A stretch of DNA of 64,000 nt from Hymenobacter chitinivorans DSM 11115 (lineage in GTDB: Bacteria; Bacteroidota; Bacteroidia; Cytophagales; Hymenobacteraceae): NCBI RefSeq assembly GCF_002797555.1, contig NZ_PGFA01000001.1, positions 2,666,001 through 2,730,000 of the forward strand. The letters run 5' to 3'. Below, piece by piece: positions 34,574 through 42,101 of this stretch (the first letter of the stretch is position 1; every line of letters starts with the position of its first letter). The position numbers and the translations under genes are program-made. A model generated the notes under the pieces. That model did not search any database. It was not told the DNA's origin and was given only the letters and a program-made list of their open reading frames with translations.

Positions 34574-35350
34574 CTAGACGGGCTTGAAGGTTTCCCAGCC
34601 CAGCTTGAGGATGATGCCGCAGACGACGACCAGGAACAGCACCCGCACGAAGCCCACGCCCTGCTTGAGGGCCATGCGGGCCCCGAGCGTGGAGCCCAGC
34701 ATGTTGCAGGCGGCCATGGGTAGGGCAATGTGCCAAATGATGTGGCCGGTGTAGGCGAAGTAGGCCAGGCTGGTCAGGTTGGTGGCCACGTTGACCATCT
34801 TGGAGGAAGCCGAGGCGCTCAGGAAGTCGTAGCCGAACAGGCCTACGAAGGCGAAGAGCAGGAAGCTGCCGGTGCCGGGCCCGAAAAACCCGTCGTAGAA
34901 GCCGATGACCAGGCCAATGGCTACGCCGTAGAGCGGCTCCTTGCGCTCGGGCAGGCGGGGGGCGTGAATGGCGCCGAAATCTTTGCGCCAGAAGGTGTAG
35001 ATGGCAATGACGACCAGCAGGCCCAGCACCAACGGGCGCAGCAGCTCACTGGGCAAGAGACTCACCAGGCGGGCCCCCAGAAACGAGAAGACGCCGGCCG
35101 TGACGGCGGCCGCGCCCACGGCCCGCCAGCGGATGGGCACCTGCCCCATGTAGCGGCGCAGGGCGGCGGCCGTGCCGGCAATGGACGACACCTTGCCCGT
35201 GCCCAGGATGGTGGGCACCGGCACGCCCTGCAGCAGCAGCAGCATGGCGGGCAGCTGAATCAGGCCGCCGCCACCCACGATGGAATCAATAAAACCGGCC
35301 AGAAAAGCAAAGGCGCAGAGCAGCGCCAGCGTCGCGTCGAGAAAGTCCAT
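34574..35350 (-). CDS. TSUP (TauE/SafE) family permease
   Basis: Inner-membrane protein of 258 aa with about eight helices in two related halves, typical of TauE/SafE transporters that move sulfite, sulfoacetate or related anions. Visible hallmarks are FLAGFIDSIVGGGGLIQLPAML at the start of half 1 (the G-G-G-G-L-I-x-x-P motif) and GFYDGFFGPGTGSFLLFAF at the start of half 2 (G-x-x-x-G-x-x-G-x-G-x-G/S). The ATG at 35350 starts the first helix; earlier codons (MPPL) are possible. No sulfur genes are adjacent, so the substrate is unknown. It is divergent from the DHA2 exporter with 149 bp between. Confidence 0.88.
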   Translation of the reverse strand: MDFLDATLALLCAFAFLAGFIDSIVGGGGLIQLPAMLLLLQGVPVPTILGTGKVSSIAGTAAALRRYMGQVPIRWRAVGAAAVTAGVFSFLGARLVSLLPSELLRPLVLGLLVVIAIYTFWRKDFGAIHAPRLPERKEPLYGVAIGLVIGFYDGFFGPGTGSFLLFAFVGLFGYDFLSASASSKMVNVATNLTSLAYFAYTGHIIWHIALPMAACNMLGSTLGARMALKQGVGFVRVLFLVVVCGIILKLGWETFKPV

Positions 35351-35499
35351 AAGCGGGGGCAAAGATACGGGCGCACTTTTCTTGCGGGCCTGCGTACAGG
35401 GGTATTTTCAGGGCAACAAGGCCCGATTTTCGGGGTTTTGGGCAACCTCAACCACGGAAAGTTCGGACCGCGCGGCCGTTTCTACCGTACCTTCGGGCC

Positions 35500-37092
35500 A
35501 TGACCGAAAATCTGACCCAGCGCAGCAAGATGCTTACGCTGGCTGGGGTGCTGCTCGCCCTGTTTTTGAGCTCCCTCGACCAAACCATCGTCTCGACGGC
35601 CCTGCCCCGCATCGTGGCCGACTTGCACGGCTTCGACCGGTTTGCCTGGGTGGCCACGGCCTACCTGGTGGCCAGCACGGCCCTGGTGCCGGTGTATGGC
35701 AAGCTGGCCGACATGTACTCGCGCCGCAACATCGAGGTCACCGCCATCCTGATTTTTTTGACTGGCTCGGCCCTCTGCGGGCTGGCCGGCGAGTTTGGAA
35801 CCCTGCCCCTGCTCGGCGACGGAATGAGTCAGCTCATCATCTTCCGGGCGTTGCAGGGCCTGGGCGGGGCCGGGCTCTTGGCCATGGCCTTTATCATCAT
35901 TGCCGATTTATTTCCGCCCGCCGAGCGGGGCAAGTACCAGGGCTTCGTGGGGGCCACCTTCGGGACGGCCTCGGTGCTGGGCCCGTTTCTGGGCGGCCTG
36001 CTCACCGACCACGGCTCGGGCCTGCTGCCGGGCATTGCGGGCTGGCGCCTGGTGTTTTACGTGAATCTGCCGCTGGGCCTGGTGGCGCTCTGGTTTATTC
36101 TTTCCCGCATGCCGCGGCTCAAGCCCCGGGGCGAGAAAAAGCCGCTGGATTACCTCTCGGCCCTGCTACTCATCAGCAGCCTAGTGCCGCTGGTGCTGGG
36201 TTTGCAGCTCAACAAAGCTATATACGCCTGGACGTCGCCGCTCACGCTGGGCCTGCTGGGCGGGGCCGCGCTGGGCCTGCTGCTGTTCGTGTACCGGTCG
36301 TTGCACTCGGCCAACCCGATTCTGGACTTCACCCTGTTTCGCAACCCGGTGTTTCGCTCCGCCAACATTGCCCTGTTTCTGCTCGGCGGCGCGTTTCTGA
36401 GCATCGTCATTTTCGAGCCCCTGTTTATGGTCAACGTAGTGGGAGCCTCGGCCACCCAGGCCGGGGTGAGCCTGATTCCGCTGTCGATGGGCGTGGTGAG
36501 CGGCTCGATGCTGGCCGGGCAGATGGTGGCGCGCTTCGGCCACTACAAGCGCTGGATGCTGGGCGGCGGCCTGATTCTGATTACCGGACAAGCCCTGCTG
36601 GCCACGATGCCGGCCTCGGCTTCCTACGGTCAGGTGCTGCTCTACGTGCTGATTTGCGGGGTGGGCCTGGGGCCGAGCATGCCGCTGTATACCCTGGCCA
36701 TTCAGAACGCCATTGAGCCCGGCTTTACCGGCCAAGCCACCTCGGCCTGCCAGTTTTTCCGGCAGATTGGCGGGGCCACGGCCGCGGCCCTGCTCGGCAC
36801 CATCCTGACCCTGAGTCTGGCCCAAACCCTGCCCCCAACTACTGCCCCGACTGCCGCGGCTCCGCTGGCGGCCAGCGTGGAAACTGCCCCGGTGGTGGCT
36901 CACGCGGCCCCGGCCCCGCCCACGCCGGAAGTGCGCGCCGCCTTTGCCCACGGCATTTCCCGGGTGTATTTCTGCACGCTCTGCCTGGTGCTCTGCGGCT
37001 GGCTGGCCACGTTCTTCATTCCGGAGCTGCCGTTGCGCACGTCCAACGCCTGCAAGCCCGCCGCCGCGCCGGTGCTGGTGGGGGCCAAGTAG
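35500..37092 (+). CDS. DHA2-family MFS drug exporter (14 helices)
   Basis: Inner-membrane proton antiporter of the EmrB/QacA type, 530 aa, the usual length for 14 helices. Helix 1 has the family motif LALFLSSLDQTIVSTALPRI, the loop between helices 2 and 3 has VYGKLADMYSRRN, and the antiporter motif C-like region is GATFGTASVLGPFLGGLLTD, followed by GWRLVFYVNLPLG. A large loop rich in Pro/Ala (about 455-485) precedes the last helix. A TACCTTCG box lies just before the ATG, implying a very short leader. No EmrA-type adaptor or regulator is adjacent, so substrate and control are unknown. Confidence 0.9.
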   Translation: MTENLTQRSKMLTLAGVLLALFLSSLDQTIVSTALPRIVADLHGFDRFAWVATAYLVASTALVPVYGKLADMYSRRNIEVTAILIFLTGSALCGLAGEFGTLPLLGDGMSQLIIFRALQGLGGAGLLAMAFIIIADLFPPAERGKYQGFVGATFGTASVLGPFLGGLLTDHGSGLLPGIAGWRLVFYVNLPLGLVALWFILSRMPRLKPRGEKKPLDYLSALLLISSLVPLVLGLQLNKAIYAWTSPLTLGLLGGAALGLLLFVYRSLHSANPILDFTLFRNPVFRSANIALFLLGGAFLSIVIFEPLFMVNVVGASATQAGVSLIPLSMGVVSGSMLAGQMVARFGHYKRWMLGGGLILITGQALLATMPASASYGQVLLYVLICGVGLGPSMPLYTLAIQNAIEPGFTGQATSACQFFRQIGGATAAALLGTILTLSLAQTLPPTTAPTAAAPLAASVETAPVVAHAAPAPPTPEVRAAFAHGISRVYFCTLCLVLCGWLATFFIPELPLRTSNACKPAAAPVLVGAK

Positions 37093-37200
37093 CCTGGGAG
37101 GCCAAGTCTGCGGAAACTACTGACCTCGAATCTGGTTTTATAGGCTGCTGAATTGCCGGCTGGCTCTGACTTTGGGGCCGGCGGCTTTTTCCTTCTGACT

Positions 37201-38241
37201 ATGAACCACCAACCTCTTCGCCTCAGTGTGCTGGACCAGTCGCCGGTGCGGCAGGGCGGCACGGCCCGGCAAGCCATCCTCGAAACCGTGGAGCTGGCCC
37301 AGCTGGCCGACCGTCTGGGCTACACCCGCTACTGGGTTTCGGAGCACCATAACACGGCCACCCTGGCCGGCTCCACGCCCGAAGTGCTGCTGGCCCACCT
37401 AGGCGGCGTCACGCGGCGCATCCGCCTGGGCTCGGGCGGCGTGATGCTGCCCCACTACAGTGCCCTGAAGGTGGCCGAAAACTTCCGGATGCTCGAAACC
37501 CTGTTTCCCGGCCGCATCGACCTGGGCGTGGGCCGGGCCCCGGGCTCCGACCGGCTCACGGCCTCGGTGCTGAACCCGGCGAATAACTTCGCCGAAAACG
37601 ACTTCATCGAGCAGCTCATGGATTTGAGCCGCTACCTGACCGACGCCGACGAGCCCGGCTCCATTCAGGAGAAGGTGAAAGCCTCGCCCCGCGCCGAAAC
37701 CGTGCCCGAGCCCTGGATTCTGAGCTCCAGCGGGCAGAGTGGGCTGTTTGCTGCTTACCTGGGCATGGCGTTTTCCTTCGCCCATTTCATTAACCCCACC
37801 GGCGGCCCGCAGATGGTGAAAATGTACCAGGACCGGTTCAAACCCTCCGTGCATCTGCAGCAACCGTTGGCCAACGTGGCCGTTTTTGTACTCTGCGCCG
37901 ATACCGAGGAAAAAGCCCGGCAGCTGCACGAGTCGCTGGCCCTGCAGATGCTGCGACTGGAGCGCGGGGAGCGGCAGCCGATGGGGCCCTACGAAGAAAT
38001 TAAAGATTACCAATATTCGGCCGCCGAACTGGAACGCATGGCCTACCACCGGCAGCGCATCATCAGCGGCACGCCCGCCCGGCTTAAGGATCAGCTAACC
38101 GACCTGGCTCGGCAGTATGGCGTGGGGGAAGTTGTGGCCGTGACCATCACCTACGACTTTGCCGACCGGCTCCGCTCCTACCAGCTGCTGGCCGAGGCAT
38201 TTGCACTTACCCCGGCTGAGTTCGTGGCGGCTAGTGTGTAG
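37201..38241 (+). CDS. LLM-class flavin-dependent oxidoreductase (luciferase-like)
   Basis: Flavin-dependent TIM-barrel monooxygenase-like enzyme of 346 aa. The N-terminus LRLSVLDQSPVRQG is typical of the subgroup annotated as luciferase-like or MsnO8-like. It continues with RYWVSEHHNTATLAGSTPEV, LGSGGVMLPHYSALKVAE, and FPGRIDLGVGRAPGSD, which are the conserved flavin-contacting blocks. The C-terminal part includes HRQRIISGTPARLKDQL. The frame is open to 37153, but the ATG at 37201 fits the family. Such proteins oxidise many unknown substrates. It is followed by a strong terminator and has no obvious flavin-reductase partner beside it. Confidence 0.88.
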   Translation: MNHQPLRLSVLDQSPVRQGGTARQAILETVELAQLADRLGYTRYWVSEHHNTATLAGSTPEVLLAHLGGVTRRIRLGSGGVMLPHYSALKVAENFRMLETLFPGRIDLGVGRAPGSDRLTASVLNPANNFAENDFIEQLMDLSRYLTDADEPGSIQEKVKASPRAETVPEPWILSSSGQSGLFAAYLGMAFSFAHFINPTGGPQMVKMYQDRFKPSVHLQQPLANVAVFVLCADTEEKARQLHESLALQMLRLERGERQPMGPYEEIKDYQYSAAELERMAYHRQRIISGTPARLKDQLTDLARQYGVGEVVAVTITYDFADRLRSYQLLAEAFALTPAEFVAASV

Positions 38242-38275
38242 CGGCTCGCCCCGATTCCCCGCAAAATTATATACG

Positions 38276-38305
38276 GCACCGGGTGTACACATCCGGTGCT
38301 TTTTT
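38276..38305 (+). terminator. Rho-independent terminator of the LLM gene
   Basis: Stem GCACCGG with complement CCGGTGC, 10-nt loop GTGTACACAT, then six T. The -7-like box of the next gene starts 2 bp later. Confidence 0.85.
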
Positions 38306-38306
38306 G

Positions 38307-38314
38307 TATTTTTG
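38307..38314 (+). promoter_or_regulatory. -7 box TATTTTTG
   Basis: Match to TAnnTTTG, 35 bp before the ATG at 38349, directly after the upstream terminator. Confidence 0.55.
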
Positions 38315-38348
38315 CCGACCCTATTGTACTCTGTTTTGCCCTAACTCG

Positions 38349-38801
38349 ATGAAAAAGAGTTTTTTCCTGCTCGCCCTGCTGGTGAGCCTGGCCTCAGCCG
38401 CCGTTGCCCAAACCGCTAGCAAAGAGCTATACACGGCTGTCGTCAAGAATAAACCCGCGGACGCCGAAGCCCTGCTCAAGGCCGGCGCCGACGCCAATGC
38501 GTCCATCGAGCTGGTCCCCGGATTTCCCACCACGTTTCTGATTACGGCCGCCGGCCATGGTGATCTGGACCTGGTAAAGGCGCTGGTAAAGTACAAGGCC
38601 CAGGTGAATAAGGCCGACGCCTTTAAGGGTACGGCCCTGATGGCCGCCGCCGGCAAAGGCAAAAAGGACATTGTAGAATTCCTGCTGGCCAGCGGTGCCG
38701 ACGCCAAAGCCAAGGACGACGACGGTAAAGATGCCCTGGCCCACGCCAAGGAAAGCGGCAACAAGGAAGTTATTGCCCTGATTGAGCAGAAAATGATGTA
38801 A
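38349..38801 (+). CDS. Exported ankyrin-repeat protein 1
   Basis: The 150-aa protein has a signal peptide (MKKSFFLLALLVSLASAAVAQT, cleavage at about 20) and about three ankyrin repeats filling the rest: KELYTAVVKNKPADAEALLKAGAD (partial N-cap), FLITAAGHGDLDLVKALVKY and ALMAAAGKGKKDIVEFLLASGAD, then a final EVIALIEQKM capping helix. Ankyrin repeats mediate protein binding, here in the periplasm; the partner is unknown. It is clearly paralogous to the gene at 41617-42072 (same length, same layout, same end). A terminator and TATTTTTG box are immediately upstream. Confidence 0.83.
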   Translation: MKKSFFLLALLVSLASAAVAQTASKELYTAVVKNKPADAEALLKAGADANASIELVPGFPTTFLITAAGHGDLDLVKALVKYKAQVNKADAFKGTALMAAAGKGKKDIVEFLLASGADAKAKDDDGKDALAHAKESGNKEVIALIEQKMM

Positions 38802-38942
38802 GCCCCGGCTGCGGCCCGGCTCATCGGCTACCTTTTTTTGCCCCGCACTGGCCTCTGCTACGCAGGAGCTGGTGCGGGGCAAAGTCGTTTTGCGGGCCTT
38901 TCTTTGCCGACCCCAACGCCCTAGCGTTGCGTACAAGCGCCT

Positions 38943-40010
38943 ATGTCATCCAGTAACTCCACCACCTCGACTCCCTCTGCGGCGGCTCCTCCGGCCCCCG
39001 GCCTGCTTGCCCGCCTCGGCCTCGACTGGTTTTTGGGCGCCCTGCTCCTGGCCGTGGGGGCCGCTTACCTGGCGCCGGGCATCGGCAGTAAAAGCAGCCC
39101 CGTGCCTTGGTCGGCGCTGACGACCGGGGGTGTGGCCGTCATTTTCTTCTTCTACGGCCTGCGGCTGAGTGCCGACAAGCTCAAGGCCGGTATGCGCAAC
39201 TGGCGCCTGCACCTGGTTACGCAAAGCGCCACTTTCGTGCTGTTTCCGCTGCTGGCACTGGCCGTGCGGCCCTTGTTTACGGGGCCCAAGGGCGAGGCGC
39301 TCTGGGCCAGCATCTTCTTTCTGACCACGCTACCCTCCACCGTGTCCACGTCGGTTGTTATGGTTTCCATTGCCCAGGGCAATCTGCCGGCCGCCATTTT
39401 TAACGCCAGCATTTCCAGCCTGCTCGGTATTCTGCTCACGCCGGTGTGGGTAAATATGGTGCTGCACACCGGGGCGGCTCAGGTAGGGCTGGGCGGTATG
39501 GTGGCCAGCCTGGGCGGGCAGGTGGTGGCCCCGGTAGCGCTGGGGATACTGCTCAACGCCCGGTTCGGGGCCTGGGCCGAGGCACACAAGCAGCAGCTGC
39601 GCGTTTTCGACCAGCTCATCATCCTGGTGCTGGTCTACACGTCGTTTTGCGAGTCGTTTGCCGAAAACCTGTTCCGCGACTACCGCGCCACCGATATTCT
39701 GGCCTTGGCCGCCGGCATGGTGGCCCTGTTCCTGCTTATTTTCGGCCTGATTACGGGCGTCAGCCGCCTGCTCGGTTTCTCCGACGAGGACCGAATTACG
39801 GCCGTGTTCTGCGGCTCCAAAAAGTCGTTGGTGCACGGCACGGTGCTGGCCAAGGTGCTCTTTGCCCACTCCATTGCCCTGGGCACCCTGCTGCTCCCGC
39901 TGATGCTCTACCACGCCCTGCAAATCATCCTGGCCAGCGTCATTGCCCAGGCCACGGGGCGGCGCATGAAAGCCCAGGAGCCGGCCGCCCCAGTGGCCGT
40001 GCCACGCTAA
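38943..40010 (+). CDS. Bile-acid:Na+ symporter-like (YfeH/SBF-like) transporter
   Basis: Membrane transporter of 355 aa with about ten helices, in the SBF-like branch related to YfeH. After a low-complexity Ser/Thr/Pro/Ala N-terminus (about 1-22), the chain runs through LGLDWFLGALLLAVGAAYLA, VAVIFFFYGLRLSADKLK, STVSTSVVMVSIAQGNLPAA and ITAVFCGSKKSLVHGTVLAK. The last is the conserved FCGSKKSL-x-x-G motif that is typical of this branch. The transported substrate is not known for most members. It lies between the two ankyrin paralogues. Confidence 0.87.
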   Translation: MSSSNSTTSTPSAAAPPAPGLLARLGLDWFLGALLLAVGAAYLAPGIGSKSSPVPWSALTTGGVAVIFFFYGLRLSADKLKAGMRNWRLHLVTQSATFVLFPLLALAVRPLFTGPKGEALWASIFFLTTLPSTVSTSVVMVSIAQGNLPAAIFNASISSLLGILLTPVWVNMVLHTGAAQVGLGGMVASLGGQVVAPVALGILLNARFGAWAEAHKQQLRVFDQLIILVLVYTSFCESFAENLFRDYRATDILALAAGMVALFLLIFGLITGVSRLLGFSDEDRITAVFCGSKKSLVHGTVLAKVLFAHSIALGTLLLPLMLYHALQIILASVIAQATGRRMKAQEPAAPVAVPR

Positions 40011-40349
40011 TACCCAGCAGGCCGGCCCCTAAACAGTCAGGCAGGTCCGAATTGCCTTGTAGCCCAGCAAAACCGGCCCTTTTCAGCAAACCATTTTTTA
40101 GCAGCCACCAAGCTGCTACGACTCATGCCCGGCGACTTACGGCGGCAGCCGGGGCAATGGCCCCCGACACAGCCGTAGCTACTCAGCCGGCAAGCTCAAC
40201 CGCAGGCCCGGCACCAAGCTAAACTATAGTAATTGTCAGCCCCTTAGCAGTCTTGCACTTATCCCCGGGGCTGGGACTTTTTAATTATTTAACACAGCAA
40301 AAACTGCCTTTACGCCGTATAGAAGCCAGATTTATCTTCCAATCCGAAT

Positions 40350-40387
40350 ATATTTTCCATTAGTATGAACTATCAAATGGAAAATAT
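40350..40387. other. Perfect 12-bp inverted repeat in the leader of the 78-aa gene
   Basis: ATATTTTCCATT at 40350-40361 pairs with AATGGAAAATAT at 40376-40387, loop 14 nt, in an AT-rich patch 33 bp before the ATG at 40420. It may be an operator or an RNA hairpin. The rest of the 409-bp gap (40011-40419) shows no gene and nothing else clear. Confidence 0.65.
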
Positions 40388-40419
40388 GATTGTGCCCCTG
40401 AAAACATAACAACTTTCCT

Positions 40420-40656
40420 ATGCTTACCGTGCAGTTGGCGAATGCTGGATTCTACGAAATTTCCTGGCCTACTCAAGTTATTGAAGGCACCACGTTTATC
40501 CGGCCCGGCGCCCGGGAATCGGTGCGGGTATTTCTGCCCCGCGACTCGTCGGAGGTGGAAGTATATGCCGGCGCGTTGAAAGATGGCCGGCTGGTGTACC
40601 AGGGGCCGGCCGAAACCGCCGCCCAGCTGGCCCTGCTCGGCAACCGCAGCAACTAG
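40420..40656 (+). CDS. Small protein of unknown function (78 aa)
   Basis: No family recognised. The 78-aa product has no signal peptide and reads as a compact mixed beta protein: MLTVQLANAGFYEISWPTQV, RPGARESVRVFLPRDSSEVEV and DGRLVYQGPAETAAQLALLG. The middle resembles a short beta-sandwich edge, but the match is too weak to name a fold. It has its own leader with a perfect inverted repeat, and a strong terminator begins 25 bp after the stop, both of which support a real gene. The long AT-rich region ahead of it is unusual for this window. Confidence 0.6.
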   Translation: MLTVQLANAGFYEISWPTQVIEGTTFIRPGARESVRVFLPRDSSEVEVYAGALKDGRLVYQGPAETAAQLALLGNRSN

Positions 40657-40680
40657 CCGCGGCCGCTACTACTCAACTCA

Positions 40681-40718
40681 CAAAAAAGCTCCTGACAGCA
40701 ACGTCAGGAGCTTTTTTG
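40681..40718. terminator. Bidirectional terminator
   Basis: Perfect 16-bp stem CAAAAAAGCTCCTGAC with its complement, 6-nt loop, A-rich on the left and T-rich on the right. It lies between convergent genes ending at 40656 (+) and 40739 (-), so it can serve both. Confidence 0.92.
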
Positions 40719-40738
40719 TGGCCGTCGACCGCGAGAAT

Positions 40739-41446
40739 CTAGCCCAGCTTTTCCTGGAAGAAGGCCAGCGTCAGGGCCCAGGCCTCCTGGGCGGCAGCGG
40801 CGTTGTAGCTGGGCCGCTCGTCGCAGTGGAAGCCGTGCTCGGCGTAGGAAATGACGGTGTTGATGTAGGGCTTGCCGGCTGCGTCGAGGGCGGCGGTGAC
40901 GGTGTCAATCTGAGCCTTGGGAATGTGGGTGTCCAGGCCGCCCCAGAAAAACAGGTGGGGCGCGTGCAGCTCCCCGGCCCGGCCGGCCAGATGGTGGGTG
41001 CCCCCGCCGTAGTACGACACGCCCGCCGAGAGCGGCAGCACGGCATTGGCTAAAAATGACACCCGTCCGCCCAGGCAAAACCCAATACTGCCGATTTTGC
41101 TAGTCACGCCGGCTTGGTCGCGCAGCCAGGCGTAGGCGGCCTGCAGGTCGGCGGTGAGGCCCTCGGCGGTAATAGCCTGGAAGTGGGGCGCGGCGCTGGG
41201 AAAGTCGGAATAGGGAATTTCGAGGCCGGCGGGGGCGCTGCGGTGAAACAGCTCGGGGGCAATAACCACGTAGCCAGCCTGGGCCAGCCGGTCGGCTACG
41301 TTGCGGATATGGCCGTTGACGCCGAAGGCTTCCTGGAGCAGCAGGATGCCCGGATGCGGGCCTTCGATGCTGGGCACGGCCGTGTAGGCGTTGAACTGGG
41401 TGTTGTCGTTGGCGGCAGTCAGGGTAACGGCGTTGGGGTAGCTCAT
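40739..41446 (-). CDS. Dienelactone hydrolase family protein
   Basis: Cytosolic alpha/beta hydrolase of 235 aa. Conserved residues match the family: Glu39 in LLLQEAFG, nucleophile Cys124 in IGFCLGGRVS, Asp172 in WGGLDTHIP and His204 in AEHGFHCD. Cys as nucleophile is characteristic of dienelactone hydrolases, which open lactone rings in chlorocatechol breakdown, but most genomic members act on unknown esters or lactones. No aromatic degradation genes are adjacent. The ATG at 41444-41446 is well placed. It is divergent from the second ankyrin gene. Confidence 0.92.
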   Translation of the reverse strand: MSYPNAVTLTAANDNTQFNAYTAVPSIEGPHPGILLLQEAFGVNGHIRNVADRLAQAGYVVIAPELFHRSAPAGLEIPYSDFPSAAPHFQAITAEGLTADLQAAYAWLRDQAGVTSKIGSIGFCLGGRVSFLANAVLPLSAGVSYYGGGTHHLAGRAGELHAPHLFFWGGLDTHIPKAQIDTVTAALDAAGKPYINTVISYAEHGFHCDERPSYNAAAAQEAWALTLAFFQEKLG

Positions 41447-41573
41447 GGGGGTCGGGAGTGTGGTTGGTTGTGGGGTAGGTAGCTGAGGTGCTAAAGCGGA
41501 TGGTCAGGTAGTTTGTTTTTCGGCTGGACGTCCTCCTGGACAGCCCGCTGCTGGGTTCTTGTCGGGGCGGCCG

Positions 41574-41581
41574 TACCTTTA
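41574..41581 (+). promoter_or_regulatory. -7-like box TACCTTTA
   Basis: One mismatch from TAnnTTTG, 35 bp before the ATG at 41617. The same spacing as the box ahead of the paralogous ankyrin gene. Confidence 0.45.
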
Positions 41582-41616
41582 GGAGGTATTTCCCGGCCCC
41601 TCTTTTCTGCAGCAGC

Positions 41617-42072
41617 ATGCTCCGAAGTCTACTCACTTTCCTGTTTATCCTCAGTATTTGCGTTACGTGTCTGGCCCAAACCAAAGCCAAAGAGCTGTTT
41701 GCGGCAATTCACGACAATAACGCCCAAAAGGTAGAGAAGCTCCTCGACGCCGGAGCCGACGCCAGCGCCGTTATGCAAATCGGCCCGGGCGCCCAGTTCA
41801 GCGCCCTGACCATGGCCATTAATACCAGCACGTTTCCCATCGTGAAGCTACTAGTGGAGCACAAGGCCCAGTTGGAATGGAAAGATTGGTTTAAGTCGAC
41901 GGCCCTGATGTACGCGGCTGGCAAGGGCAACCGGGAAATGGTGGAGCTGCTGCTGGCTCACGGCGCCAATGTGCGGGCCGACGACGGGCAGGGCAACACG
42001 GTGCTGGTGGCGGCCCAGCAAAGCAAAAACCCCGAAGTCATTGCCCTCATTGAGGCCAAGCTGAAGCAGTAA
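41617..42072 (+). CDS. Exported ankyrin-repeat protein 2
   Basis: The 151-aa protein has a signal peptide (LLTFLFILSICVTCLAQT, cleavage at about 21) and about three ankyrin repeats: KELFAAIHDNNAQKVEKLLDAGAD, ALTMAINTSTFPIVKLLVEH and ALMYAAGKGNREMVELLLAHGAN, ending EVIALIEAKLKQ. It aligns with the protein at 38349-38801 along its whole length. The two share DAGAD/KAGAD, AAGKG and the terminal EVIALIE. So a gene duplication is likely, with the transporter, small gene and hydrolase lying between the copies. Role unknown, probably protein binding in the periplasm. Confidence 0.82.
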   Translation: MLRSLLTFLFILSICVTCLAQTKAKELFAAIHDNNAQKVEKLLDAGADASAVMQIGPGAQFSALTMAINTSTFPIVKLLVEHKAQLEWKDWFKSTALMYAAGKGNREMVELLLAHGANVRADDGQGNTVLVAAQQSKNPEVIALIEAKLKQ

Positions 42073-42101
42073 CCCCCTACCCGGCCCGCTTCCCGCTGGT
42101 T

